Below, one piece after another: positions 1-6,409 of a stretch of 11,761 nt of DNA; within the stretch, counting starts at the first letter, position 1; each line of letters opens with the position of its first letter. This stretch comes from Bacilli bacterium (GTDB taxonomy: Bacteria > Bacillota_I > Bacilli_A > ML615J-28 > CAG-698). A program made the translations under genes and the position numbers. The stretch lies in the NCBI GenBank assembly GCA_028693885.1, contig JAQUUM010000023.1, positions 1 to 11,761 on the forward strand, given 5' to 3'. The notes under the pieces were generated by a model that had not been told where the DNA came from, searched no databases, and saw only the letters and a list, made by a program, of their open reading frames with translations.

Positions 1-20
1 CTCTCTAATAAAAAATACAT
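1..20 (-). CDS. possible start of a further gene leaving the window (partial)
   Basis: An ATG at 18-20 opens a frame reading MYFLLE before the window ends. It follows a perfect promoter (-10 at 59-64) and an AGAGGA Shine-Dalgarno-like site at 34-39. The predicted leader of about 32 nt resembles the leaders of the two genes upstream (about 31 and 42 nt). The SD-to-ATG spacing of 13 nt is longer than usual, so the real start could lie outside the window, or the transcript could be an RNA gene. Nothing can be said about function from six codons. Confidence 0.3.
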
Positions 21-33
21 ATTATTAATATTG

Positions 34-39
34 TCCTCT
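34..39 (-). promoter_or_regulatory. candidate ribosome binding site (AGAGGA)
   Basis: The minus strand reads AGAGGA, complementary to the 3' end of 16S rRNA. It lies about 13 nt before the ATG at 18-20 and about 13 nt after the expected transcription start near 52. It is the main evidence that the left-edge promoter serves a protein gene. Confidence 0.35.
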
Positions 40-58
40 ATCAACGTATCTAGTAGTG

Positions 59-87
59 ATTATACTCTTTTTTTTTATTTATGTCAA
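59..87 (-). promoter_or_regulatory. perfect consensus vegetative promoter
   Basis: The minus strand carries TTGACA (82-87), a 17-bp A-rich spacer (65-81) and TATAAT (59-64). This is an exact match to the housekeeping sigma-70/sigma-A consensus at optimal spacing. It begins 2 bp beyond the U-tract of the preceding terminator. Transcription should start near 52 and run leftwards out of the window, serving a gene or RNA whose body is not visible. Confidence 0.85.
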
Positions 88-89
88 AT

Positions 90-119
90 AAAAAAACTCC
101 TCACTAAAAGAGTGAGGAG
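90..119 (-). terminator. Rho-independent terminator of the CHAP lipoprotein gene
   Basis: On the minus strand a 9-bp perfect stem (CTCCTCACT pairing with AGTGAGGAG; arms 111-119 and 97-105) encloses a 5-nt loop and is followed by seven T residues (90-96). It lies about 20 nt after the TAA at 139-141. The GC-rich stem makes it a convincing intrinsic terminator. Confidence 0.93.
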
Positions 120-138
120 AAAAGAAGAAGATTATTTT

Positions 139-3048
139 TTAAGTAGTCGAACTACCGCCTCCATAAGTTGCTCCAGTTACACTAAAATTCTTAATAGGAG
201 TTGAACTTGCTGGATAAGCAGGTATTCCATAACCTGTAATCTTACTATAAGATTTAAAATAATAATAACGAAGTGCTACTTTATCTGAAGTATTACCTTC
301 TACTGTATACATCTTATTACCAACACATTTAATTACAAGACCAGTATGAGATGCTCCACCGCTCTTAAAGAATACTATATCTCCGCATCTTGGAACATAA
401 GCTCCTGTTTGAGTTTGATAATATGTCTTATAATATGCAGAGCCTTTATTTCTATACCAATCAAGTCCAAGTGCAACTGATGCATATTTATAAACTATCG
501 ATGTTGGAATTCCTGATTTATATGCACACCATGAAACAAACATAGCACACCATGGTTGATAGTTCATTGGATACCAAGCACCATATTTAGTATTATTATT
601 ATATCCTTCAACATAACCAACTTCGTTAAGTGCTGTTTGAATAATTGTATTACGTTTATTTTCAACAACCCCTGTTGGACCATTAATAGTTAGAGTTATT
701 GTTCCTGTTCCTTTTGTTGGATGAGTGACTGTAATTTTTGCAGTACCACCTGATAATGCTGATATTGTTCCATAAGTTGATACTGTTGCGATAGCTGATG
801 CTGATGTTTTAAATGTACATTCAGTTCTTGATACAGAACTACCACTTGAATCGCTAACATAAAGTTGATATCCACTAGCTCCAACTGCAATACTTCCTGT
901 TGGGCTTTGTGTTACTACTAAGCCTGTTGGAGTTGGAACGGTCGTACCTGTAATAGTTAAAGTTATTGTTCCAGATCCTTTTGTTGGATGAGTAACTGTA
1001 ATTTTTGCAGTTCCAGCTTTTAATGCTGATATTGTTCCATATGTTGATACTGTTGCAATACTACTAGCACTTGATGTAAATGTACACTCAGTTCTAGATA
1101 CGGCAACACCACTTGAATCTTTTAAATATAATTGATATCCTGTTGCTCCAACTTTTATTGAAGCACTTGGATCAGCTGTTACTGTTAAAGTTCCACCACT
1201 AGTTGGAGCAGTAACTGTAACACTACAAGTTGCTTTAACTGAAGTATTAGCAACTGAAGTTGCTGTAATAATAGCACTACCTGCCCCTTTAGCCATTACA
1301 AGTCCACCACTTACAGTTGCAACACTTGTATTACTACTTGTCCAAGTCACACTTGTGTTTGTTGTATTAGAAACAGTTGCTGTAATTGTTTTTGAAGCCC
1401 CAACTGTTAAACTCGCACTTGTTGCTGAAAGCGAAATCGTTGGAGTTGTTTGAGCTGTAACATTTACTGCCACTTGCGATTGAACAGTATTATCAGCACT
1501 AAGTTTAGCAATAATTGTTGCACTTCCTGCTGCTACTGCTGTTACTTTACCATTTGAATCAACCGTTGCAACACTAGCATTACTGCTTGTCCAAATAATT
1601 GTTTTATCAGTTAGACTTGAAGAATTAACAACAGCAGAAATTGTTTGAGTTGCTCCAACCATTAAAGATACAGTCGTCGGATTTAAAGTGATTGACTTAG
1701 CGTCTGTAACTGTAACACTATGAGATGATTTAATTACGCTTGAAACAACTGAAGTTGCTGTGATTGTTGCACTACCTGCCGCAATGCCCGTTACTCTACC
1801 ATTTGAATCAACTGTTGCAACACTTGTATTACTACTTTCCCAAGTTACTGCTGCACTTGAACCTACTGGGTAAGCTTGCACTTGAAGTGAAATATTTTGT
1901 CCGTAAGACATACTTGTTGCTCCAGTAATTATTAATCCTTCTGGAAGCGGAATTACACTAATAGTATGAACAGCACTCTTAGTTGAATCAGATTGCAATG
2001 TTGCAATAATTTGAACCACACCACCAGCAACACCAGTAACCCAACCAGCACTGTCAACTGTTGCTACTGCTTCATTACTTGATGAATAAGTAAAACTTGC
2101 ACTCTCAGTACTAGGTACCCAACTAACATTTAATTTTATTTTATTTCCAGCTAATACTTCATTAGGAGCAGTTAATGAAATAGTTGATATACTACTATCT
2201 CCTGATTCAACAGCTCTTACTAAAATTGTAAAAGTTCCACTAACTGTTAAGTTATCTTCTAAAGTTGCAGTGATTGTTGCAATCCCTGCGCTTACTCCTG
2301 TAATAACACCTTCACTAACACTTGCAACACCAGCATCGCTACTTGACCAAATTAAATCAGGTGCTTCACCAGTATTAGTAGTAACAGTTAACATCACAGC
2401 TCCATTGACATTAACAAAGCTTGACCCTGATAAAATAATTGATGTAATAGAAGGAACAACTACACTTGTTGAAGTTTGAACTGTTATATTTACTGTATCC
2501 CAAACTGTTCCAACTAAAGCAGTAATTGTAACACTACCAGATTTTAACGCAGATACAAGTCCTGAAGCATCTACTGTTGCTACACTTGTATTATTAGAAA
2601 ACCATTGAACTTCACCCGTATAAACACTCGAATTTGCAAATACATTCAACTTAATACTTTCATTAACATTTAATTTTGTTTTACTTGCTAAAACAGCAAT
2701 CTCTGTAATTTCATCATTACTTTGAGCAGGATCAACTACTGTAACACTTACATTAGCACTAGCATCAGATCCAACTACAGAAATATTCAATGTAGCAACC
2801 CCTACTTCTAAGCCTTGAATGACTCCATCTTCTACTGTAAAGATCGTCTCATCGCTTGAAGTATAATTTAAAGCAACAGTTCCCTCTAGTCCTGTTACTA
2901 TAGGATTGACTGTTTGAGATTCTCCTACATTTACAGAAATAGTATAATCATCAACTGTAATTATAACTTCACCATCTACTACTGGATTACAACCACTGAT
3001 AATTATACCTACTAATAAAAACATCAATAAATAAATAATTTTTTTCAT
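139..3048 (-). CDS. lipoprotein with about nine Ig-like (Big2) domains and a C-terminal CHAP cell-wall hydrolase head
   Basis: This 969-aa protein starts at ATG 3048, because GGGGG at 3054-3058 sits 5 nt before it. An in-frame ATG at 3060 overlaps that site and has no RBS of its own. Residues 1-19 form a lipoprotein signal with lipobox ISGC (lipid Cys20). About nine Ig-like repeats follow (roughly 29-106, 114-192, 199-279, 286-367, 370-449, 450-532, 535-614, 619-701, 708-790), most with the Big2 pattern TSSNxSVATV...G.V....AGSATI. Residues about 796-945 are a CHAP domain (NlpC/P60-like cysteine amidase or endopeptidase). Catalytic Cys834 lies in PWCAMFVSWC, His901 in SHTGLV, and Glu917/Asn919 in VEGNTS. 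A Gly/Ser/Thr tail follows. The protein probably acts outside the membrane, cutting peptidoglycan at the end of a long stalk. It has its own promoter and terminator. Hydrolase substrate is unknown; a host or prey wall is possible. Confidence 0.9.
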   Translation of the reverse strand: MKKIIYLLMFLLVGIIISGCNPVVDGEVIITVDDYTISVNVGESQTVNPIVTGLEGTVALNYTSSDETIFTVEDGVIQGLEVGVATLNISVVGSDASANVSVTVVDPAQSNDEITEIAVLASKTKLNVNESIKLNVFANSSVYTGEVQWFSNNTSVATVDASGLVSALKSGSVTITALVGTVWDTVNITVQTSTSVVVPSITSIILSGSSFVNVNGAVMLTVTTNTGEAPDLIWSSSDAGVASVSEGVITGVSAGIATITATLEDNLTVSGTFTILVRAVESGDSSISTISLTAPNEVLAGNKIKLNVSWVPSTESASFTYSSSNEAVATVDSAGWVTGVAGGVVQIIATLQSDSTKSAVHTISVIPLPEGLIITGATSMSYGQNISLQVQAYPVGSSAAVTWESSNTSVATVDSNGRVTGIAAGSATITATSVVSSVIKSSHSVTVTDAKSITLNPTTVSLMVGATQTISAVVNSSSLTDKTIIWTSSNASVATVDSNGKVTAVAAGSATIIAKLSADNTVQSQVAVNVTAQTTPTISLSATSASLTVGASKTITATVSNTTNTSVTWTSSNTSVATVSGGLVMAKGAGSAIITATSVANTSVKATCSVTVTAPTSGGTLTVTADPSASIKVGATGYQLYLKDSSGVAVSRTECTFTSSASSIATVSTYGTISALKAGTAKITVTHPTKGSGTITLTITGTTVPTPTGLVVTQSPTGSIAVGASGYQLYVSDSSGSSVSRTECTFKTSASAIATVSTYGTISALSGGTAKITVTHPTKGTGTITLTINGPTGVVENKRNTIIQTALNEVGYVEGYNNNTKYGAWYPMNYQPWCAMFVSWCAYKSGIPTSIVYKYASVALGLDWYRNKGSAYYKTYYQTQTGAYVPRCGDIVFFKSGGASHTGLVIKCVGNKMYTVEGNTSDKVALRYYYFKSYSKITGYGIPAYPASSTPIKNFSVTGATYGGGSSTT
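214..663 (-). other. CHAP domain of the lipoprotein gene
   Basis: This segment encodes residues about 796-945. The order is N-terminal helix (NTIIQTALNEVGY), the Cys motif (Cys codon at 547-549), GDIVFF, SHTGLV (His codon at 346-348) and YTVEGNTS. All expected CHAP catalytic positions are present, so the domain looks active. The family covers N-acetylmuramoyl-L-alanine amidases and endopeptidases; which activity applies cannot be read from the sequence. Confidence 0.9.
682..1197 (-). repeat. tandem duplication of an Ig-like domain, 267-bp period
   Basis: Domains 8 (about 949-1197) and 9 (about 682-930) of the CHAP lipoprotein are near-copies offset by exactly 89 codons. Both contain GYQLY, SRTECTF, ATVSTYGTISAL and KITVTHPTKG, and the DNA is visibly alike. 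Domain 8 is closer to the single copy in the neighbouring propeller gene (both have ADPSASIKVGATGYQ) than to domain 9. Domain 9 is therefore probably the added copy. Confidence 0.85.
946..2193 (-). repeat. stalk segment paralogous to 4108-5355
   Basis: This part of the CHAP lipoprotein gene (about 415 codons, Ig-like domains 4-8) aligns domain by domain with 4108-5355 of the next gene. The residue offset is constant except for a compensated one-residue shift near the end of domain 7. Shared landmarks include EVLAG.KI.LN, NGRVTG, SLTDK/SLSDK, TISLSATSAS and DPSASIKVGATGYQ. Confidence 0.85.
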
Positions 3049-3053
3049 TTTTT

Positions 3054-3058
3054 CCCCC
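3054..3058 (-). promoter_or_regulatory. GGGGG ribosome binding site deciding the start at 3048
   Basis: The minus strand reads GGGGG, then five A residues, then ATG AAA AAA. The same arrangement (GGGGG, four nt, ATG AAA AAA) precedes the paralogue at 6252. It pairs with the anti-SD through one G-U. The upstream in-frame ATG at 3058-3060 overlaps this site, which argues that translation begins at 3048. Confidence 0.75.
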
Positions 3059-3060
3059 AT

Positions 3061-3082
3061 TTTTCTTTCAACTTAAAGAAAA
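3061..3082 (-). promoter_or_regulatory. leader inverted repeat before the CHAP lipoprotein gene
   Basis: An 8-bp perfect inverted repeat (TTTTCTTT and AAAGAAAA, 6-nt loop) lies in the predicted 5' UTR, ending two bases before the ATG at 3060 and close to the GGGGG site. It is AU-rich, so its stability is doubtful. It could influence RBS access or mRNA stability; no known riboswitch is recognised. Confidence 0.3.
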
Positions 3083-3096
3083 CGTTCCCATTATAT

Positions 3097-3125
3097 ATTA
3101 TAATTCAATAATCTGTTTTTGTCTA
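3097..3125 (-). promoter_or_regulatory. promoter of the CHAP lipoprotein gene
   Basis: The minus strand has TAGACA (3120-3125), a 17-bp spacer and TATAAT (3097-3102), giving a start near 3090 and a leader of about 42 nt. A second TATAAT at 3090-3095 has no good -35 box. A 10-bp palindrome (AGAAATTTCT, 3129-3138) lies just upstream of the -35 box. Confidence 0.75.
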
Positions 3126-3161
3126 TTTAGAAATTTCTCTATTAAGTTTACTTTAAGTTAT

Positions 3162-3198
3162 AAAAAAACATCTAGTATTAAAAGAAACTAGATGTTTT
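3162..3198 (-). terminator. Rho-independent terminator overlapping the end of the propeller lipoprotein gene
   Basis: A 12-bp perfect stem (arms 3187-3198 and 3165-3176, 10-nt loop) is followed by a T run (3162-3168). The upstream arm lies inside the last codons (KTSSFF) and the TAA at 3178-3180 is in the loop. The gene's 3' end thus doubles as its terminator. Confidence 0.85.
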
Positions 3199-6100
3199 AA
3201 ACGCTATAACTCTATCGGTAATGTAAGGACAATTATTATACGTTGTAGCACATGATTCAAAAGCTAAATATAAATAACTTCCTTTTACAACTGCACCTTC
3301 TGCCATAGGCGGTAAGGTTAAAGTTGAAACAGCATTGTTTTTATAAATCAATCCATCAGATCTTGGTGAAGACCATGAAGGTTTATAGCAACGAAGCTCA
3401 GAAATATAAACACTTGATGAAGGATTTCTAGCATAAGACCTGCTCAAAACTAAATACCCACTACTAGTAAAAGCTGCACCTTGAGTCCTATTTGGAACTT
3501 CCATATGATTCTCTCGAGTTAAAGTAGGGGTACCAGTAACATTACCAACTTTATAACTATACATATAATCATTACTTGTTTCATTAAATTTTCCTACCCA
3601 AACTCTTCCATTATAGTAGCTTAAGAAAGACGGAGTACATTTAACTGTATAACTTTTCAAATAACTTGATAAAGTATAATACTCTTTACCAGAATTATCC
3701 GCAGTAGTTAAAACCGAATATTTAAAACAGTAAATCGTTGTTCCACTACCCGTTACCCAAACATTCCTTCCATCATATGCTAGCCCTCCAATATGAGCTT
3801 TGCTTGGTAAAATTATAGTTGTTATAAAACTACCGCTACTACTTATTACATAAATTACAGAATTAACAGCTCCTGTTGAATCATAAGCACTCACTAAGAA
3901 ATAGTCTCCTGCTGCAGTTAGTCCTTGAGGCACTAATGTAGTTACCGTCTTACCAGCATGATTAGTTTTCGCCATTCCTGGAATTGCAAATGAATAGTCA
4001 TAAACTACCTTACTTGCATAACTTGTATATTTTTTATATGCAGGAGAGGCTTTAAAATTAGCTTCAGTTGGATAATATCTAGGAGCAGTTGTTGTAATTT
4101 GGGTATATGCAATAACTGTTAAAGTAATAGTACCCGTTCCTTTGGTTGGATGCGTTACAGTTATTTTAGTAGTTCCTGCTTTTAAAGCTGCGATAGTTCC
4201 ATATGTAGAAACTGTTGCCACAGTTGATGCACTTGATGTAAATGTACATTCGGTCCTAGATATTGCAACACCTGCTTCATCTCTAACATAAACTTGATAT
4301 CCCGTTGCCCCAACTTTTATCGAAGCACTAGGGTCAGCTGTTATTGTTAAAACTTTACTAGGAGCAGCTGTTACTGTAATAGAACAAGTTGCTTTTACTG
4401 TTTTATCAGCTTGACAAGTTGCTGTTATTGTTGCTGTTCCTGCACTTGCTGCTGTAACAACGCCAGTGCTATTAACTGTAGCTATACTTGTATTACTACT
4501 ACTCCATGTTACTGCTGTATTAGCAGTATTTTTAACTGTAGCAGTCAAAGCCTTAGTAGTACCCGCGACTAAACTTGCACTAGTTGCTGATAAAGTAATT
4601 GTTGGTTTTAATGTCGCTGTAACCGTAATACTAATTTGTGCTTGAATACTACTATCTGCATTAAGTTTTGCAACAACAGTTGCACTGCCTGCTGCAACAC
4701 CTGTTACTTTTCCCGTTTGATCAACTGTAGCAACCGTATTATTACTACTTGTCCAATTAACTGTTTTATCACTTAGTGATGCTGCAACTACAAAAGCATT
4801 TATTATAACATTACTCCCCACCGTAATTGATGCAGTTTGGGGATTCAAAATAATGCTCATTTCATCAGTTACTGTTATTGTTTTAGTTGCACTAACTAAA
4901 CTATTTGTAACGGATGTAGCTGTAATAACTACACTACCTGCTTTTAGTCCTGTTACTCTGCCATTTATATCAACTGATGCAATACTTGTATCACTGCTTT
5001 CCCAAACAACTGCACTACTTGCGCCACTTGGTTCTGCTGTTACACTTAATAATATATTATTACTGTAACTTACTGAATCAGCTCCTGTAATAGTAATAGC
5101 ACTAACAAGTGGAATTACTGAAACATTATAAACAGCTTTATATACATTATTCTCAACACAAGTAACTGTAATTTGCACAGCTCCACCAGTAACACCAGTT
5201 ACCCATCCAGTACTACTAACAGTTGCTACTGTTTCATCACTTGATGAATAACTAAAAGTCGCACTAACTGTATTTGGCAAATAACTAATATTTAGTAAAA
5301 TTTTACTGCCAGCTAACACTTCTTTAGAACCTGTTATACTGATTGAATCAAGTTCTATCTCACTACCACTATTAACTGCTTCTAAGACTACTATTGTATG
5401 GGTAGCTAAAACCTCATCCGAGCCTTCAAGTAAAATTGTAACCATAACCGAACCGCTCTTTAACCCACTAATTATACCTAATGAACTAATACTTAATATT
5501 TCAATATCACTACTTGAAAATATTAAATTTTCAACTGCCACATTATTACTAGAAGTAATGTCAATACTAGCATCGTCACCAACCTTTATAAAAGAAGGCG
5601 CATCAATTGTAATGCTTGGTATTACTACATCATTATTTTTTATTACAGTTATACTAATACTAGAAAATCTATTATTAATGACTACTGAAACTGTAGCACT
5701 TCCGGCTTCCACAGCCATAATTTCTCCAGTTTCAGATACCCCTACAACCGAAGGATTACTAGACATCCAAACTACATCTTCCTCAACAATATTACTTTGA
5801 GTTTTCAATACACCATTTTCTTGATACTCATAACTACCTAAAACACTTAATTGAACAGTTTCACCAGCTTTTAAAACACTGCTATTACATATGATATCTA
5901 TTCCTATCAATTCTTTTACAATCTCTTCATTTTCTTCATCTGGTAGAGTAACAGTAATATTAACTACTACAAAAGCATCATAGCCAACTAAAGATATCTT
6001 TAAAATACCACTACCTATAGCTATAGGTGTAACTAGTCCACTACTATCTACAGTAAATACACTTTCATCTAAAGATTCAAAAACTAAACCAAAATCTCCA

Positions 6101-6252
6101 TTCAAAATTGGTTCTATTTTTTTAAAATCATCTAAATTAATTTCGACATTGTTTTCTTCAACTGTAATAGTAGGTAAAACACCCTTAGTTGTACAGCCAA
6201 TCAAAACAAACCCAATTACTATAAAACTAATAATCAACCCAATTTTTTTCAT
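3178..6252 (-). CDS. lipoprotein with about eight Ig-like (Big2) domains and a C-terminal beta-propeller-like head
   Basis: This is a 1024-aa protein with a lipoprotein signal at residues 1-19 (lipobox LIGC, Cys20). A GGGGG site ends four bases before the ATG. Eight Ig-like domains span roughly 27-103, 112-204, 209-290, 299-380, 382-462, 463-545, 548-628 and 633-715. Domain 2 carries an insertion. Residues about 720-1024 form a head with repeating strand-rich units such as VPQGLTAAGDYFLVSAYD, IGGLAYDGRNVWVTG, YYNGRVWVGKF and TQGAAFTSSGYLVLS, typical of a beta-propeller. I recognise the style (secreted propeller or strictosidine-synthase/lactonase-like folds) but not an enzyme. The head has five Cys. 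From domain 4 on, the stalk matches the CHAP lipoprotein almost without gaps, so the two are paralogues with swapped heads. A binding or sensing role at the surface is inference. Confidence 0.88.
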   Translation of the reverse strand: MKKIGLIISFIVIGFVLIGCTTKGVLPTITVEENNVEINLDDFKKIEPILNGDFGLVFESLDESVFTVDSSGLVTPIAIGSGILKISLVGYDAFVVVNITVTLPDEENEEIVKELIGIDIICNSSVLKAGETVQLSVLGSYEYQENGVLKTQSNIVEEDVVWMSSNPSVVGVSETGEIMAVEAGSATVSVVINNRFSSISITVIKNNDVVIPSITIDAPSFIKVGDDASIDITSSNNVAVENLIFSSSDIEILSISSLGIISGLKSGSVMVTILLEGSDEVLATHTIVVLEAVNSGSEIELDSISITGSKEVLAGSKILLNISYLPNTVSATFSYSSSDETVATVSSTGWVTGVTGGAVQITVTCVENNVYKAVYNVSVIPLVSAITITGADSVSYSNNILLSVTAEPSGASSAVVWESSDTSIASVDINGRVTGLKAGSVVITATSVTNSLVSATKTITVTDEMSIILNPQTASITVGSNVIINAFVVAASLSDKTVNWTSSNNTVATVDQTGKVTGVAAGSATVVAKLNADSSIQAQISITVTATLKPTITLSATSASLVAGTTKALTATVKNTANTAVTWSSSNTSIATVNSTGVVTAASAGTATITATCQADKTVKATCSITVTAAPSKVLTITADPSASIKVGATGYQVYVRDEAGVAISRTECTFTSSASTVATVSTYGTIAALKAGTTKITVTHPTKGTGTITLTVIAYTQITTTAPRYYPTEANFKASPAYKKYTSYASKVVYDYSFAIPGMAKTNHAGKTVTTLVPQGLTAAGDYFLVSAYDSTGAVNSVIYVISSSGSFITTIILPSKAHIGGLAYDGRNVWVTGSGTTIYCFKYSVLTTADNSGKEYYTLSSYLKSYTVKCTPSFLSYYNGRVWVGKFNETSNDYMYSYKVGNVTGTPTLTRENHMEVPNRTQGAAFTSSGYLVLSRSYARNPSSSVYISELRCYKPSWSSPRSDGLIYKNNAVSTLTLPPMAEGAVVKGSYLYLAFESCATTYNNCPYITDRVIAFKTSSFF
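3181..4095 (-). other. beta-propeller-like C-terminal head
   Basis: This encodes residues about 720-1024. Repeated motifs of about 40-50 residues pair a G/P-x-G-hydrophobic turn with hydrophobic strands (QGLTAAGDYFLVSAYD, GGLAYDGRNVWVTG, SFLSYYNGRVWVGKF, QGAAFTSSGYLVLSRS, EGAVVKGSYLYLAFES), about five or six blades. No catalytic motif I can name is visible. Ligand and activity are unknown. Confidence 0.65.
4108..5355 (-). repeat. stalk segment paralogous to 946-2193
   Basis: Ig-like domains 4-8 of the propeller lipoprotein align in the same order with domains 4-8 of the CHAP lipoprotein. The near-constant register over about 415 codons points to duplication of a whole gene followed by replacement of the 3' head, rather than independent assembly of Ig-like domains. 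Confidence 0.85.
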
Positions 6253-6256
6253 CTTT

Positions 6257-6261
6257 CCCCC
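6257..6261 (-). promoter_or_regulatory. GGGGG ribosome binding site of the propeller lipoprotein gene
   Basis: The minus strand reads GGGGG, AAAG, ATG AAA AAA. It matches the site before the CHAP lipoprotein gene in sequence and almost in spacing (four versus five nt). Confidence 0.75.
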
Positions 6262-6274
6262 AAATAAAAAATTA

Positions 6275-6287
6275 TTAAAACCTATCT
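6275..6287 (-). repeat. 13-bp direct repeat, downstream copy at the transcription start
   Basis: The minus strand reads AGATAGGTTTTAA. An identical 13-mer lies at 6342-6354, so two copies bracket the promoter at 6290-6318. This copy overlaps the predicted +1 (about 6283), a usual place for a repressor operator. No regulator is encoded nearby, so the role is inferred. Confidence 0.5.
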
Positions 6288-6289
6288 TT

Positions 6290-6318
6290 ATTATATGAAA
6301 TTATAGTTTTAATGTCTA
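6290..6318 (-). promoter_or_regulatory. promoter of the propeller lipoprotein gene
   Basis: The minus strand has TAGACA (6313-6318), a 17-bp spacer and TATAAT (6290-6295). Both boxes and the spacing are identical to those of the CHAP lipoprotein promoter. Transcription should start near 6283, giving a leader of about 31 nt. Confidence 0.8.
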
Positions 6319-6341
6319 CCTATGAAATCCCCTCAAGCTGC

Positions 6342-6354
6342 TTAAAACCTATCT
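6342..6354 (-). repeat. 13-bp direct repeat, upstream copy
   Basis: This is the same 13-mer AGATAGGTTTTAA as at 6275-6287, located 23 bp upstream of the -35 box. Start-to-start spacing is 67 bp. With its partner it could form a paired operator, or it may be a chance or slippage repeat in AT-rich DNA. Confidence 0.45.
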
Positions 6355-6372
6355 ATTTAAGATAAAGTTAAG

Positions 6373-6405
6373 AAAAAACTCATATTTTTAAAAAATATGA
6401 GTTTT
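6373..6405 (-). terminator. Rho-independent terminator of the LRR-MBL operon
   Basis: A long 14-bp stem (arms 6392-6405 and 6375-6388, 3-nt loop) begins 4 nt after the TAA at 6410-6412 and runs into T residues on the minus strand. The other strand also ends in a T-rich stretch, so the hairpin could stop transcription both ways. Confidence 0.88.
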
Positions 6406-6409
6406 GTTT

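Noticed and set aside
696..890. 64-codon minus-strand open frame inside the CHAP lipoprotein gene
   Set aside because: It is out of frame with the well-supported lipoprotein, has low-complexity Gln-rich content, and no ribosome site was identified; it is a shadow of the repeat DNA.
2270..2479. 69-codon plus-strand open frame
   Set aside because: It is antisense to the Ig-like repeats; the TITATL-type coding repeats read as hydrophobic peptides on the other strand. No promoter or RBS was identified.
682..2920. Regularly recurring short words in the CHAP gene, as in a CRISPR or minisatellite array
   Set aside because: The words recur once per roughly 80-90-codon Ig-like domain, encode the conserved SSNxSVATV and AGSATI motifs, and are imperfect. 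They are protein repeats, not CRISPR repeats with spacers.
3049..3060. Upstream in-frame ATG adding MGEK to the CHAP lipoprotein
   Set aside because: It overlaps the GGGGG ribosome site of the ATG at 3048 and has only a weak purine stretch before it. The paralogue also begins MKKI directly after GGGGG.
4853..5068. 71-codon plus-strand open frame with a hydrophobic translation
   Set aside because: It is antisense to Ig-like domains 5-6 of the propeller lipoprotein. The apparent membrane segments come from reading Ser/Thr/Val repeat codons in reverse.
5558..5800. 80-codon plus-strand open frame
   Set aside because: It is antisense to the stalk, with no RBS, promoter or recognisable domain identified.
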